IMG/VR virus record: IMGVR_UViG_3300020420_001038
Coordinates: 22,866-86,865 of that record
Reading direction: 5' to 3' (one strand)
Length of the DNA: 64,000 nt
From: a virus
The translations under genes and the position numbers were made by a program. The notes below the pieces were generated by a model. The model was given only the letters and a program-made list of their open reading frames with translations, searched no databases and had not been told where the DNA came from. This document shows, piece after piece, positions 1 to 7,674 of this stretch; the stretch's first letter is position 1, and the number at the start of each line of letters is the position of its first letter.

Positions 1-364
1 ATATTATTTTGTAATCATCCAAATTAATATCAAACTGAACTACTGGTCTTTTGTAAATTTTTCTATCTCTAATATAAATCGTCTTGTCGTTATTATCAAA
101 AAGGATTAAATTATTTGGAGCATATTCTACGGATTTGCCACTTATTAAAATATCCTTGTTTATTTTATTGTCAGAACGTTCCTTAAAAAACCATAGGCAA
201 ATGACAGGTTTTGAATAATCTGCCTGTTCGACATCTTTAAAAAATTTATATTTGAACCTAATTTTATTTTTAAAATTTTGCCATGTAGTATGGGATAGAT
301 TGTTTTGATTTTCATATAACTTATTGTATTCCTCGTCCTTATAAAAATTTTTAATATATATCAT
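1..364 (-). CDS. Hypothetical protein, paralogue of its upstream neighbour (partial, runs off left edge)
   Basis: The reading frame starts at an ATG whose A is the last base of the neighbour's TAA (TAATG overlap), stays open for about 121 codons and leaves the window. The product resembles the neighbouring protein: both carry a YN(K/R)LYE motif, a hydrophobic VICLWFF(K/R)ER or VVCVWFFRER core and a RP(V/C)VQ(F/I)D segment near the C-terminus. The pair therefore looks like a tandem duplication. It is Lys/Asn/Ile-rich and has no signal peptide or obvious catalytic motif. It is the last visible gene of the operon that contains two glycosyltransferases. Function unknown. Confidence 0.7.
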   Translation of the reverse strand, partial: MIYIKNFYKDEEYNKLYENQNNLSHTTWQNFKNKIRFKYKFFKDVEQADYSKPVICLWFFKERSDNKINKDILISGKSVEYAPNNLILFDNNDKTIYIRDRKIYKRPVVQFDINLDDYKII

Positions 365-852
365 TATCCCAAATTCCTCAAAAGCATTTTTTTTATTTTC
401 TTTTTGTAGACAATATCAATAGTTTGTAAATCTATCTGTACACAAGGTCTACGTATAACAAATTTATTTTTATTTAATTTTATGTCTTTATTTGTAATTA
501 GCATGGTATTTGTTTGATAACTTACATTGTGTTTATTAACTGTAAGATCTACAAAATCTTTGTAGGGATCTATTTTTTTATCTCTACAATACTTGCGATA
601 TTCTGCTGTATCAGGACGCTCTCTGAAAAACCAAACACACACAACCTGTGTTGTATCTATATCCTCTAAATTATGTAAAAATTTAAACGAACATTTATTG
701 TATTTTTTGAATTCAGTCCAATACTTTCCGTCTAGATAATTTTGAAATTCATATAATCTGTTGTAACTTTCGCGTTCGAACACTTCGGGTAAAACTATTA
801 CCCCAGTGTGTATGAGATGCTTATCTTCGAGTTTTTGAAATAGTTTATGCAC
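364..852 (-). CDS. Hypothetical protein, member of a tandem paralogous pair
   Basis: Product of about 162 residues with the VVCVWFFRER core also seen in the next gene downstream. The start is uncertain. A GTG at 852 overlaps the end of the glycosyltransferase gene by 8 bases, in keeping with the tight coupling of this operon. ATGs at 885 and 891 are also possible, and the frame stays open to 963. I do not recognise a domain. Position next to glycosyltransferases suggests a role in the same surface or DNA modification pathway, but this is guilt by association only. Confidence 0.65.
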   Translation of the reverse strand: MHKLFQKLEDKHLIHTGVIVLPEVFERESYNRLYEFQNYLDGKYWTEFKKYNKCSFKFLHNLEDIDTTQVVCVWFFRERPDTAEYRKYCRDKKIDPYKDFVDLTVNKHNVSYQTNTMLITNKDIKLNKNKFVIRRPCVQIDLQTIDIVYKKKIKKMLLRNLG

Positions 853-1519
853 TGAATAAGTTGATAACTTCTTTTTTCCAGTCATCTGCATATTCACATT
901 CTCTATACCCGTCGAACCATGGACCACCTTCGGTGTAGTGTAATATTTTTGGTTTGCCATCATCTGGTTCTTGGTACCAACCTACTAACCAATTATAATT
1001 GTGGGGCAAAGATCCTATCTCAGAGTCATCCAACCATGTAAATCTATGCAAGAATTTAGGGGTTTGTTGGTTTAAAAAATCAGGCGTCAATATCTTATTT
1101 TTTGGATGTTCGCAGTTCCAAAGTACCATGCTACTCCAATTTTTTCTTGGATACACAGTTTGTACCTGTCCGTCCATTTTTGTTGTCTCTTTTGGTTTGT
1201 AATCGTGTTGCACACAAACAACTGCTTTACTAGGATCACAATATTTTTCTAATTCATGACTAGGAATTTTCCATAAAAAATCACAGTCGCAAAAAACTGC
1301 CCAGCCTTTGAAGTCGTTAAGATAAGGAACAAAAAATCTTGTAAATGTAAATTGTGTCGTTGCGAGTTTGTCAACTTCTCTAGTGTATATGCCCTGTTCA
1401 CGCATTTCGTTTTGCTTTAAAGGATACACTTCCGCATCCGGATCTCTACGCTTAATAGAATGTTCGCAAACTTGATATGCAATATCTTCTCGTGAATCCC
1501 AGCCTACATAAATCTTCAT
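845..1519 (-). CDS. Glycosyltransferase, GT-A fold, GT8-like
   Basis: A 224-residue protein beginning MKIYVGWDSRED, followed by the strand-plus-DxD pattern FCDCDFLW (acidic residues 78 and 80), which in GT-A enzymes binds the metal and the nucleotide-sugar. A C-terminal HYTEGGPW segment resembles the metal-binding His of GT8-like enzymes. It probably transfers a sugar from an NDP-sugar; acceptor unknown (phage DNA, virion protein or host glycan). It lies 4 bases downstream of a second glycosyltransferase in the same operon. Family assignment is from motif style, not a search. Confidence 0.7.
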   Translation of the reverse strand: MKIYVGWDSREDIAYQVCEHSIKRRDPDAEVYPLKQNEMREQGIYTREVDKLATTQFTFTRFFVPYLNDFKGWAVFCDCDFLWKIPSHELEKYCDPSKAVVCVQHDYKPKETTKMDGQVQTVYPRKNWSSMVLWNCEHPKNKILTPDFLNQQTPKFLHRFTWLDDSEIGSLPHNYNWLVGWYQEPDDGKPKILHYTEGGPWFDGYRECEYADDWKKEVINLFSA

Positions 1520-1523
1520 AACT

Positions 1524-2216
1524 CTATTTAATTGCTCTTTTTAGTCTTTCTACATCATCTTGAAAGTACACTTCTTTGCATTTTTTATATGTCCATTCAT
1601 CTCTTTTAAATACACCTTTACTTCTATTACGCATTCCTGTTTCATCTTTCATCTTTGTAATTCTTACTGTTATATCTCTTCTATACACAAATCTATCTAT
1701 TGCTTTCGCTAATTCACCAGTCCATTGATCCACGTTCCAGTGCCAAAACATAGGTCCCCAAAAATATCCTAGTGCTTTGCGCCATTCTTTAGTAACGACA
1801 GGAGTAACGCATTGTTGTTTCTCATACCTATTATCTCTGCCGCAAAACATGGCCATACAGAAAATACCATCAGGATACTCCATTTTGGTCAAATCCAATT
1901 TCAAGTCCCAATCCTGTGTCTCAAATACTACTTCGTCTCCTGCCAACATATAGTAATCTGCTTCCGTGTTTTCACACATCTCGTTCCAACTAAGGATAGT
2001 GTTTTGATCGGGTCCTATTTCGTACTGCACAGATTTTCCATAAGTTGACTGCAGGTTTGTAAGTATATTTTTGTAAAACTTTAATTGGTTATCATCATCA
2101 TTAAGATAATATTTTATAATAACATTTGATTTATTATTAGCCATATCTAATGCACTTGTCACTAACTTTTCAAGATACTGCGGCCGGCCACGTGTTGGGA
2201 TTGCTATACAAATCAT
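1524..2216 (-). CDS. Glycosyltransferase, GT2-like
   Basis: A 230-residue protein starting MICIAIPTRGRPQYLEK, the typical first strand and loop of GT2-like (GT-A) enzymes. AGDEVVF around residues 92-98 sits where the metal-binding acidic motif is expected. The second half is rich in Trp and basic residues, probably the acceptor-binding part. Its start overlaps the end of the purine nucleoside phosphorylase gene by 4 bases (ATGA), so the two are translationally coupled. Acceptor and sugar cannot be told from the sequence. Confidence 0.7.
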   Translation of the reverse strand: MICIAIPTRGRPQYLEKLVTSALDMANNKSNVIIKYYLNDDDNQLKFYKNILTNLQSTYGKSVQYEIGPDQNTILSWNEMCENTEADYYMLAGDEVVFETQDWDLKLDLTKMEYPDGIFCMAMFCGRDNRYEKQQCVTPVVTKEWRKALGYFWGPMFWHWNVDQWTGELAKAIDRFVYRRDITVRITKMKDETGMRNRSKGVFKRDEWTYKKCKEVYFQDDVERLKRAIK

Positions 2217-2899
2217 AGTTGAAGCACTGCCTCTATCATGTGTGAAAAGCCTGTTTGCCTTTCTTCGGGGGACATATTTTTGTTTGAATCCTCAAAATGA
2301 TCTGCAACTGTGTTTACTGATAATGCTTTACGATTGAATTGTGCGGCCAATGTGTATAACATATAAGTTTCCATTTCGACTGCTAATATACCATATGCTT
2401 GGTGATCGTGCCACCATGTTTCACTAGGTTGATAGAAATAATCATTAGATGTAATGCCACCAACATGGGCCTCGGGGCAAATATCTGAAAACTTTTTAAG
2501 TAATTGATAATCTGCACTTGGACTATATTGGAAGCCAGGGATTAAATTTTTGCCCATCGCACTGTCAGTACTTGCTGTTGTTGCCGCGACAATGTCTCCT
2601 ACCTTAATGTGTTTTGCTATGCCTCCACAACTGCCTACTCTTATTATTTTTTGTACATCATAAAATTTAAAGAGTTCTGTAATATAAATTGAGTTACTTG
2701 GCATTCCCATACCGCCTGCCTGCACAGATATACGTTTACCATTGTAAGTGCCTGTAAAGCCTAAACAATTCCTCACACTGTTTACTTGTACAGGATTTTC
2801 AAAATAGGTTTCAGCAATCCATTTTGCTCTTAACGGATCTCCTGGTAGCAATACTGTATCTGCATAATCACCTTTTTTTGCTTCATTGTGTGGCGTCAT
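2213..2899 (-). CDS. deoD: Purine nucleoside phosphorylase, DeoD type
   Basis: A 228-residue protein close to bacterial DeoD (about 239 residues) along its whole length. Visible are the N-terminal TPH, LLPGDPLRAKWIAE with the phosphate-binding Arg24, IIRVGSCGG with Arg87, the base/ribose-binding VEMET segment, and NTVADH with the Asp that protonates the purine. Known activity of the family: reversible phosphorolysis of (deoxy)ribonucleosides to purine base plus (deoxy)ribose-1-phosphate in the cytoplasm. All key residues are present, so it should be active. It is coupled by overlap to a HAD phosphatase upstream and a glycosyltransferase downstream. Start chosen at MTPHNEAKKG, which aligns with the conserved DeoD N-terminus. 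Confidence 0.93.
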   Translation of the reverse strand: MTPHNEAKKGDYADTVLLPGDPLRAKWIAETYFENPVQVNSVRNCLGFTGTYNGKRISVQAGGMGMPSNSIYITELFKFYDVQKIIRVGSCGGIAKHIKVGDIVAATTASTDSAMGKNLIPGFQYSPSADYQLLKKFSDICPEAHVGGITSNDYFYQPSETWWHDHQAYGILAVEMETYMLYTLAAQFNRKALSVNTVADHFEDSNKNMSPEERQTGFSHMIEAVLQL

Positions 2900-3452
2900 A
2901 TAATTCCTTCCAGTTTTTTACCCGCTTGCCATTCCAACCCTCACGATTGTATGGGTGATCCATCATAAACGTATTAAGGCCAACTTGTTCGCCTTGTATT
3001 GCATAATCAACTCGATCTTCGATCCAAATATAATTTTTACCTTTGTATCTTTCTTCGAGAATTTCTTTTTTTGGTTTTCTAAAATCTCCTGCACAATATA
3101 TGTAATCAAACACATCGCCAAACAAGTGTTTTAGATTGGCTTTACGCAATTGATGTGCATATTTGTCTTTGCCAATCATTGTGATAACCTCAAAACGCCA
3201 ACCGTCTCTTGCAAATTTACTGACAAACTCCACACTATCTTTGTATGCTGGAACAAATCCTAACACACCAGTTTCGTTAAATTTATGCACTAGTTCTAGT
3301 GCTTCGGTTTCATCTATGCCGTATCTTTTGGATTGTTCAAAATATTGATCGGTCTCAGGAAATCTAACGTATCCTTGCTCTTTCATCCAAATGTCAAAAG
3401 CAAAACACCAGTCTAGCAGTACGCCATCACAATCAGTTATTATTTTTTTCAT
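2883..3452 (-). CDS. HAD-superfamily phosphatase (first of two paralogues)
   Basis: A 189-residue protein with the four HAD motifs: ITDCDGVLLDW (nucleophile Asp7, acid/base Asp9), VITMIG (motif II Thr), a Lys in FRKPKKE (motif III) and YIWIEDRVD (motif IV acidic pair). The C-terminal DHPYNREGWN and VKNWKEL match the second HAD protein encoded two genes away. A nucleotidase or sugar-phosphatase role is plausible next to a purine nucleoside phosphorylase, but the substrate is not readable. It overlaps the phosphorylase gene by 17 bases and the nucleotidyltransferase gene by 20. Confidence 0.85.
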   Translation of the reverse strand: MKKIITDCDGVLLDWCFAFDIWMKEQGYVRFPETDQYFEQSKRYGIDETEALELVHKFNETGVLGFVPAYKDSVEFVSKFARDGWRFEVITMIGKDKYAHQLRKANLKHLFGDVFDYIYCAGDFRKPKKEILEERYKGKNYIWIEDRVDYAIQGEQVGLNTFMMDHPYNREGWNGKRVKNWKELYDATQ

Positions 3453-4170
3453 TGATTAATAATCTTTTTATTTCATCCCAAGTACCTAAGTCTACATAAT
3501 CTTCAACATCAATTGCTTTAGAATTGTAGATTGGTGTTGAACAAATTTCTGTGTTTTCGACTGGTTGTTTAAGTGTAGACTTCTCCATAAAGTCCATACA
3601 AGATTTAAATGCTCTTCTCCTGAAGGCAAATGCACACCAAAAAGCATTAAATTGTTCTAAGTTTGTATCAGGTTTATCTTGATAATTTTTTATTATCTTA
3701 TCATCATCTACGTATAATGCACCTTTTGTTTTTAACACTTCATGATTAATTTCGTCTTTATATAAAAATGTAAATCCTGTCTCGGTTAATGAGGTTTTTA
3801 CAAGTTCAAATAAATCTCCTCCATTCCTAAGTTTCATTATAGTATCAGGCAGGAGAACTAAATTATATTCACCAAATAAATGACTTGCACTTTTAATTGC
3901 ACCTGTGTATTCTTCCTCGTTTGGATTTTGATACACAAAACTGATGTTGTATCTGTCTTTATATTTTGCTAGGTATGTTATTAATTCTGTTTTGTTTTCG
4001 TTTATTACAACTACGAAGTCGACATCTTTACGTCCATAGTCTCTGAAAAAATTAAACGAGTAATCTATCAATGCTTCGTCATTATTAATTCTTAATATTT
4101 CTTTTGGATATGGTAAATTTAATCTTGTTCCTTTTCCTGCCGCTGGTAATATTACTGTAAGGTTACTCAT
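3433..4170 (-). CDS. Sugar-1-phosphate nucleotidyltransferase (RmlA/GalU-like)
   Basis: A 245-residue NTP-transferase with the signature LPAAGKGTRLN...PK (residues 8-23), which binds the nucleotide triphosphate and sugar phosphate, and a metal-binding Asp in VLLPDT near residue 108. Family reaction: NTP + sugar-1-phosphate giving NDP-sugar + pyrophosphate. It lies between the two HAD genes, overlapping both, and upstream of two glycosyltransferases, so an activated sugar for those enzymes is the natural reading. Sugar specificity is not visible. Confidence 0.85.
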   Translation of the reverse strand: MSNLTVILPAAGKGTRLNLPYPKEILRINNDEALIDYSFNFFRDYGRKDVDFVVVINENKTELITYLAKYKDRYNISFVYQNPNEEEYTGAIKSASHLFGEYNLVLLPDTIMKLRNGGDLFELVKTSLTETGFTFLYKDEINHEVLKTKGALYVDDDKIIKNYQDKPDTNLEQFNAFWCAFAFRRRAFKSCMDFMEKSTLKQPVENTEICSTPIYNSKAIDVEDYVDLGTWDEIKRLLINEKNNN

Positions 4171-4808
4171 TTTCTTAAAATTTCATGTATTTGTTTCCAA
4201 TTACTTACTCTGATTACATCAGGATGATTGAAATCTTTATTGTATTCGTGGTCAATTAATATAGGCTTTAAACCGTATTTAAGGCCTGCTAGTGCGTTTT
4301 TTGGCTTGTCCTCGACCCAATATAGTCCGGTTCCATGAAATTCTGCTAAAGCACTATCTTTGTCTGATCCTGTATCTAAAATATGATAATTGGTAAAAAC
4401 ATAACTGCCAAATAATTCGCCTAATCTTTTCTTTCTTAAAAGTTGTGCAGGTATGTCAGAAGTTTGAGATGTGATTGGAATAAAGGTCCAGCCTTCCGCG
4501 GCCAGTAACTTCACCCAAGTCTGTGAGTCGGGCATAGGACATTGTGTTCCCATCCACGCACTTTTATTGAATTCTCTTATTTCTTTTCTTATTTCTGTTT
4601 TGGAAAGACCAAAACGTTCTGCCATTTCGTATGTGTCTTGTTTGTTGTCTATTAATGTATATGGATAAATTTTCTTTCCTGTGTATCCTTCTCCAACTTC
4701 GTTTTCAAAATATGAACGTTGAAGCATCCATTCTGTAAAATGGTTTTCCCATTCCAGTAATACACCATCTACGTCTGTAAGGATAATTCTATTATTTGAT
4801 ATTGGCAT
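4167..4808 (-). CDS. HAD-superfamily phosphatase (second paralogue)
   Basis: A 213-residue protein with ILTDVDGVLLEW (Asp12 and Asp14), FIPITSQTSD (motif II), a Lys in GSDKDSA (motif III) and LYWVEDKPKNA (motif IV). It is homologous to the HAD protein on the other side of the nucleotidyltransferase gene: both start with an (I/L)TD-x-DGVLL(D/E)W block and end with an NWK(Q/E) motif. It carries a longer cap insertion after motif I. Start overlaps the uvsY end by 17 bases. Substrate unknown. Confidence 0.85.
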   Translation of the reverse strand: MPISNNRIILTDVDGVLLEWENHFTEWMLQRSYFENEVGEGYTGKKIYPYTLIDNKQDTYEMAERFGLSKTEIRKEIREFNKSAWMGTQCPMPDSQTWVKLLAAEGWTFIPITSQTSDIPAQLLRKKRLGELFGSYVFTNYHILDTGSDKDSALAEFHGTGLYWVEDKPKNALAGLKYGLKPILIDHEYNKDFNHPDVIRVSNWKQIHEILRK

Positions 4809-5256
4809 CTTCCATTCCCGCTACTCTCAGTTTTACAATGTTTGTAATTTGCCATTGCTTCTGATCTAGTCCTTTGGTGATGCCTAACCATTGATTTCTT
4901 AATAGAGCAAATTCATTTATTATCTTGTCCATGTCAACAACGTCCTGTTCGCCATCTACATATTTTTCAGCATCTCTGCTAGATAAGGCTCTGTTATAAT
5001 TTTCCAAATATTTTTTGAATGCTTTTGATCTTGTCCTACGCAATTCTATATTTAGATATTCTAATATCGCTTCAATCTGCTGAAGTTGTGCAAATCTTTC
5101 TTCTACTATTCCTGGCAACGATGCAGATGCCTTTTCTAAATTTCCGTAAATTTTTACTTCTTGCTTGGCTTTTTGATATTCTTTTTCGAAATGTAATATG
5201 CAGTCTGGGATTTTGTCCAAACTTCTACTTACTTCATTATACCAATTAATCTTCAT
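4792..5256 (-). CDS. uvsY: UvsY-like recombination mediator
   Basis: About 154 residues, helical and charged, close in size to T4 UvsY (137). It has the expected central RRTRSKAFKKYLE, the Arg/Asp-rich RALSSRDAEKYVDG and the final helix ending NIVKLRVAGME. UvsY loads UvsX recombinase on single-stranded DNA coated by gp32. The position two genes downstream of uvsX and three from gp32 supports this. The start chosen is the ATG at 5256, which overlaps the preceding gene by 11 bases; an in-frame ATG at 5283 would add nine residues. Recognition is by pattern, so the family call is strong but not certain. Confidence 0.75.
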   Translation of the reverse strand: MKINWYNEVSRSLDKIPDCILHFEKEYQKAKQEVKIYGNLEKASASLPGIVEERFAQLQQIEAILEYLNIELRRTRSKAFKKYLENYNRALSSRDAEKYVDGEQDVVDMDKIINEFALLRNQWLGITKGLDQKQWQITNIVKLRVAGMEDANIK

Positions 5257-5488
5257 AACGATCGTCGTACTGTTCTTCTTCATCCTCTTGATCTTCGTAG
5301 AAAGTGTTGATCGCTTCTTCTAATTTTAGATCAAACTCACCACAGGCTTTAATTTCGTCTTCTTCAACACCTATATCTTCAAGTGTTTTTATAAAATCAA
5401 TTGCCGCATCTGCCTTTTGCTTCTCTGGCATGTAGTTGGATAAAGAACTCCATAAACGTTCGATGTCTTCGTGTGTCATTTCTGTCAT
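5246..5488 (-). CDS. Small acidic protein between uvsX and uvsY
   Basis: 80 residues with a strongly acidic C-terminus (EDQEDEEEQYDDRYED). Its start overlaps the uvsX stop by 4 bases, so translation is coupled. It is conserved in style with small acidic proteins of marine T4-like phages, but I know of no function. Being locked between recombinase and mediator suggests a role in the same presynaptic complex (inference). Confidence 0.75.
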   Translation of the reverse strand: MTEMTHEDIERLWSSLSNYMPEKQKADAAIDFIKTLEDIGVEEDEIKACGEFDLKLEEAINTFYEDQEDEEEQYDDRYED

Positions 5489-6528
5489 TCATTTGCCTCA
5501 GATTCTTTTGATAATTTATCAAAATCATCCATAAGCATGTCTAATTTGGGTCCAACCCAGGCTTTTCTAAATTCAATATGTTCTTTTTTGTCTGGTCCTA
5601 CGTATTTTAATCTATTTCCTTGCTGTACTAGTATTCCTTTTTTCTCGAACAGGTCAACTAGTCCACTATAAGGATCCATTCCAGTATCATAAGGAATTTT
5701 GACTTGTACACTTTCAAAAGGTTTAGCATATCTTGTTTTCATCACTTTACAAGCGGCTCTTATACCCCTCACGTCAGATACTTTATTACCCTTTTCATCT
5801 TCTTTTAATTTTAACTTTTTCATTGCAACAACGATACTTGATGCATATATAAATCCTTGACCGCCCGATATCTTGTCATCTGGGTCAAACATGTCTTGTG
5901 ATGCATATGTATGGTTGGTTGCTATCATGCCAACGTTCCATGAACCAAACATGTTTACACAGTTCCTTACAAGTGCTGTCAGTGCCTTTGGTTTACGACC
6001 TAGGTCACCTTTCATCTCACCTGCCTCAAACTGATTTACGTCCGTTGGAGTCAACATCATGCCCAACGAGTCAATGACAAAAAGCACCTTTGGTGCACCT
6101 TCTTTGTCGTCAGCATGTTGTTCCTTGTACCCTTTCATGAATTCTGATACTGTTTTTGCTACATCATCGACCATTGATAAACTTAATTTTAGCAGTTTGT
6201 CTTCTGATGTGTCCACTTTAAGTGCCTGTAGCCAAGTTTCATCCAGTGCATTCTCAGTGTCGATCAATATTACAAATATGCCTTGATCCTGTGCATTCTT
6301 AATAATGTTGCCTGATGCTATGTAAGATTTACCAGCACCAGACTCACCGGCAAGTACTGTGACTTTGCCTAAGGGAATACCTTTTTTGAAATCTCCAGTC
6401 ATCAAATAGTTCAATGCGTAGTTGCCTGTCGATATCCAATCTGTTGGATCACTAAATCCAATTCCAAGTCCTTGTATAGACTTTGTTATACTTTTTCTAA
6501 ATTTTGTTGCGTCAAATACTTTTGTCAT
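5485..6528 (-). CDS. uvsX: UvsX RecA-like recombinase
   Basis: A 347-residue protein with a RecA core: Walker A GESGAGKS (residues 61-68), Walker B VLFVIDSLGMM (about 150), a DNA-binding L1/L2 region around MIATNHTYAS and an SGGQGFIYASS segment. It catalyses strand invasion during recombination-dependent replication and repair, with gp32 and UvsY. A sigma70-type promoter lies directly upstream (6540-6568), and AAGAGG lies only a few bases from the ATG. Length is close to T4 UvsX (391) and typical of marine T4-like phages. Confidence 0.95.
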   Translation of the reverse strand: MTKVFDATKFRKSITKSIQGLGIGFSDPTDWISTGNYALNYLMTGDFKKGIPLGKVTVLAGESGAGKSYIASGNIIKNAQDQGIFVILIDTENALDETWLQALKVDTSEDKLLKLSLSMVDDVAKTVSEFMKGYKEQHADDKEGAPKVLFVIDSLGMMLTPTDVNQFEAGEMKGDLGRKPKALTALVRNCVNMFGSWNVGMIATNHTYASQDMFDPDDKISGGQGFIYASSIVVAMKKLKLKEDEKGNKVSDVRGIRAACKVMKTRYAKPFESVQVKIPYDTGMDPYSGLVDLFEKKGILVQQGNRLKYVGPDKKEHIEFRKAWVGPKLDMLMDDFDKLSKESEANE

Positions 6529-6539
6529 AATATCCTCTT

Positions 6540-6568
6540 ATTATATTACACAAGGCCTCAATAGTCAA
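6540..6568 (-). promoter_or_regulatory. Sigma70-type promoter of uvsX
   Basis: Reading on the minus strand: TTGACT (6563-6568), 17-bp spacer, TATAAT (6540-6545). The match to the host consensus is near perfect. The ATG is 11 bases after the -10 box, so the predicted leader is only about 4-5 nt. Confidence 0.75.
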
Positions 6569-6581
6569 TATCAAGGCCTTG
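6551..6581. repeat. Two palindromic CAAGGCCT sites 21 bp apart in the uvsX promoter
   Basis: CAAGGCCT occurs at 6551-6558 and again at 6572-6581 as the full palindrome CAAGGCCTTG. The AGGCCT centres are 21 bp apart, two helical turns. One site lies in the promoter spacer and the other just upstream of the -35 box. In RNA the two could pair as a hairpin after gp32, but no U-tract follows. Operator or attenuating hairpin are both possible. Confidence 0.55.
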
Positions 6582-6595
6582 GTAAAGTGTCAATG

Positions 6596-7579
6596 TTATT
6601 TTTGTTGTCTTGATCTAATAAGTTTCAAGATATCCTCTGCCCTTTTGGCACTATCACCTGTTGGTGCCGCTGGTTGAGGTGCTGTTTCTGGTGCTGGTGC
6701 AGTTTCTTTTACTTCAGCATTTACCGGATCAGCAGTACTTTCAACTGGTGCAGGTGTGTCTGCCTTAGGTAACGATTGTTGTGTACCTTGATAGGCCATA
6801 CCTGCTGGTCTAAAGTATTGTCCATACTTCTCAAGATCATACGCCTCACCATCCACAGATTTTTCAAATAATTCTTTAATTATTTTTACTTCTGCTTCAG
6901 TTGGTTCTTTTGGTCTGAAGTCATTTAGATTATGTAATCCAAATTTATCAATTGCACTTCTTTCTGCTTCTTCTAGTGCTCTTTCTCTTCTTGACCATTT
7001 TGATGTTGAGTAGTCAGCATATCCACCTTTAGTTGTCTTATTAATTCTAAAGTCAACACCTCTCACACTGTCAGTTGGCAATTCTTCCATTTCTGGATCA
7101 AGTAATGCCGCTCTGATTATGTTAAAGATCTGAGGTCCAATTATAAATCTTCTGATTGGATTCTCTGGTGTTGTGTCTTCCGCCAACGGATTAGTTACAA
7201 CAAAACCTTGGAAAATATAACTTTTCTTTTTCCAATATTTTCTGCCCATGTCTTCCATGCTCTTGTCTTTGAACCATGGTCTAACTTCCGTTAGTACTGG
7301 GCAAGTTTTGCCGTACATCTCCATACAAGGAACTTGCACAGTAACTGGTCTTGAATCTGTCTGACCTTTGATGCCTGCGAAAGGCAGTTTGATCATGTTT
7401 CTCTCAGTCCAGAAAAATGTGTTTGCTGTGTCCTTGTCTGGTAAAAATCTAACGACTGCTTCGTCGCCTTCTTTTATATTCCAGTGTGGATAAATGGCGT
7501 TGTCTCCGCCTGTTGATGAAGTGGAGCGATTCACTTCTTGAGATTTTAACTTCGCTCTTATTTCAGCCAATGTAGCCAT
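6596..7579 (-). CDS. 32: gp32 single-stranded DNA-binding protein
   Basis: A 327-residue gp32. Its basic N-terminus (MATLAEIRAKLKSQ, then VNRST, a LAST-type motif for cooperativity) is followed by an OB-fold region with FFWTERN and VPCMEMYGKTCP. Only two cysteines (85 and 93) of the T4 zinc site are obvious, so metal binding may be degenerate. A Pro/Ala/Thr-rich linker precedes a short C-terminal helix (DILKLIRSRQ) instead of the strongly acidic T4 tail. It coats ssDNA and organises replication and recombination. A good Shine-Dalgarno (TTAGGAGG) precedes the ATG. Confidence 0.93.
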   Translation of the reverse strand: MATLAEIRAKLKSQEVNRSTSSTGGDNAIYPHWNIKEGDEAVVRFLPDKDTANTFFWTERNMIKLPFAGIKGQTDSRPVTVQVPCMEMYGKTCPVLTEVRPWFKDKSMEDMGRKYWKKKSYIFQGFVVTNPLAEDTTPENPIRRFIIGPQIFNIIRAALLDPEMEELPTDSVRGVDFRINKTTKGGYADYSTSKWSRRERALEEAERSAIDKFGLHNLNDFRPKEPTEAEVKIIKELFEKSVDGEAYDLEKYGQYFRPAGMAYQGTQQSLPKADTPAPVESTADPVNAEVKETAPAPETAPQPAAPTGDSAKRAEDILKLIRSRQQK

Positions 7580-7651
7580 AATGTAAGCCTCCTAATTTGC
7601 CTATGTTTGTGCCTAAATGTATATTAAGCATTAGTGCATAATATACAACTA

Positions 7652-7659
7652 TATTTATC
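7652..7659 (-). promoter_or_regulatory. Possible late-type promoter upstream of gp32
   Basis: GATAAATA followed by TAG on the minus strand, about 72 bases before the gp32 ATG. A weak sigma70-like pair (TTGTAT, 16 bp, TAATAT) lies between it and the gene, so gp32 may have two promoters. AT-rich background makes either match tentative. Confidence 0.35.
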
Positions 7660-7674
7660 TAATGTCTAGTATTA

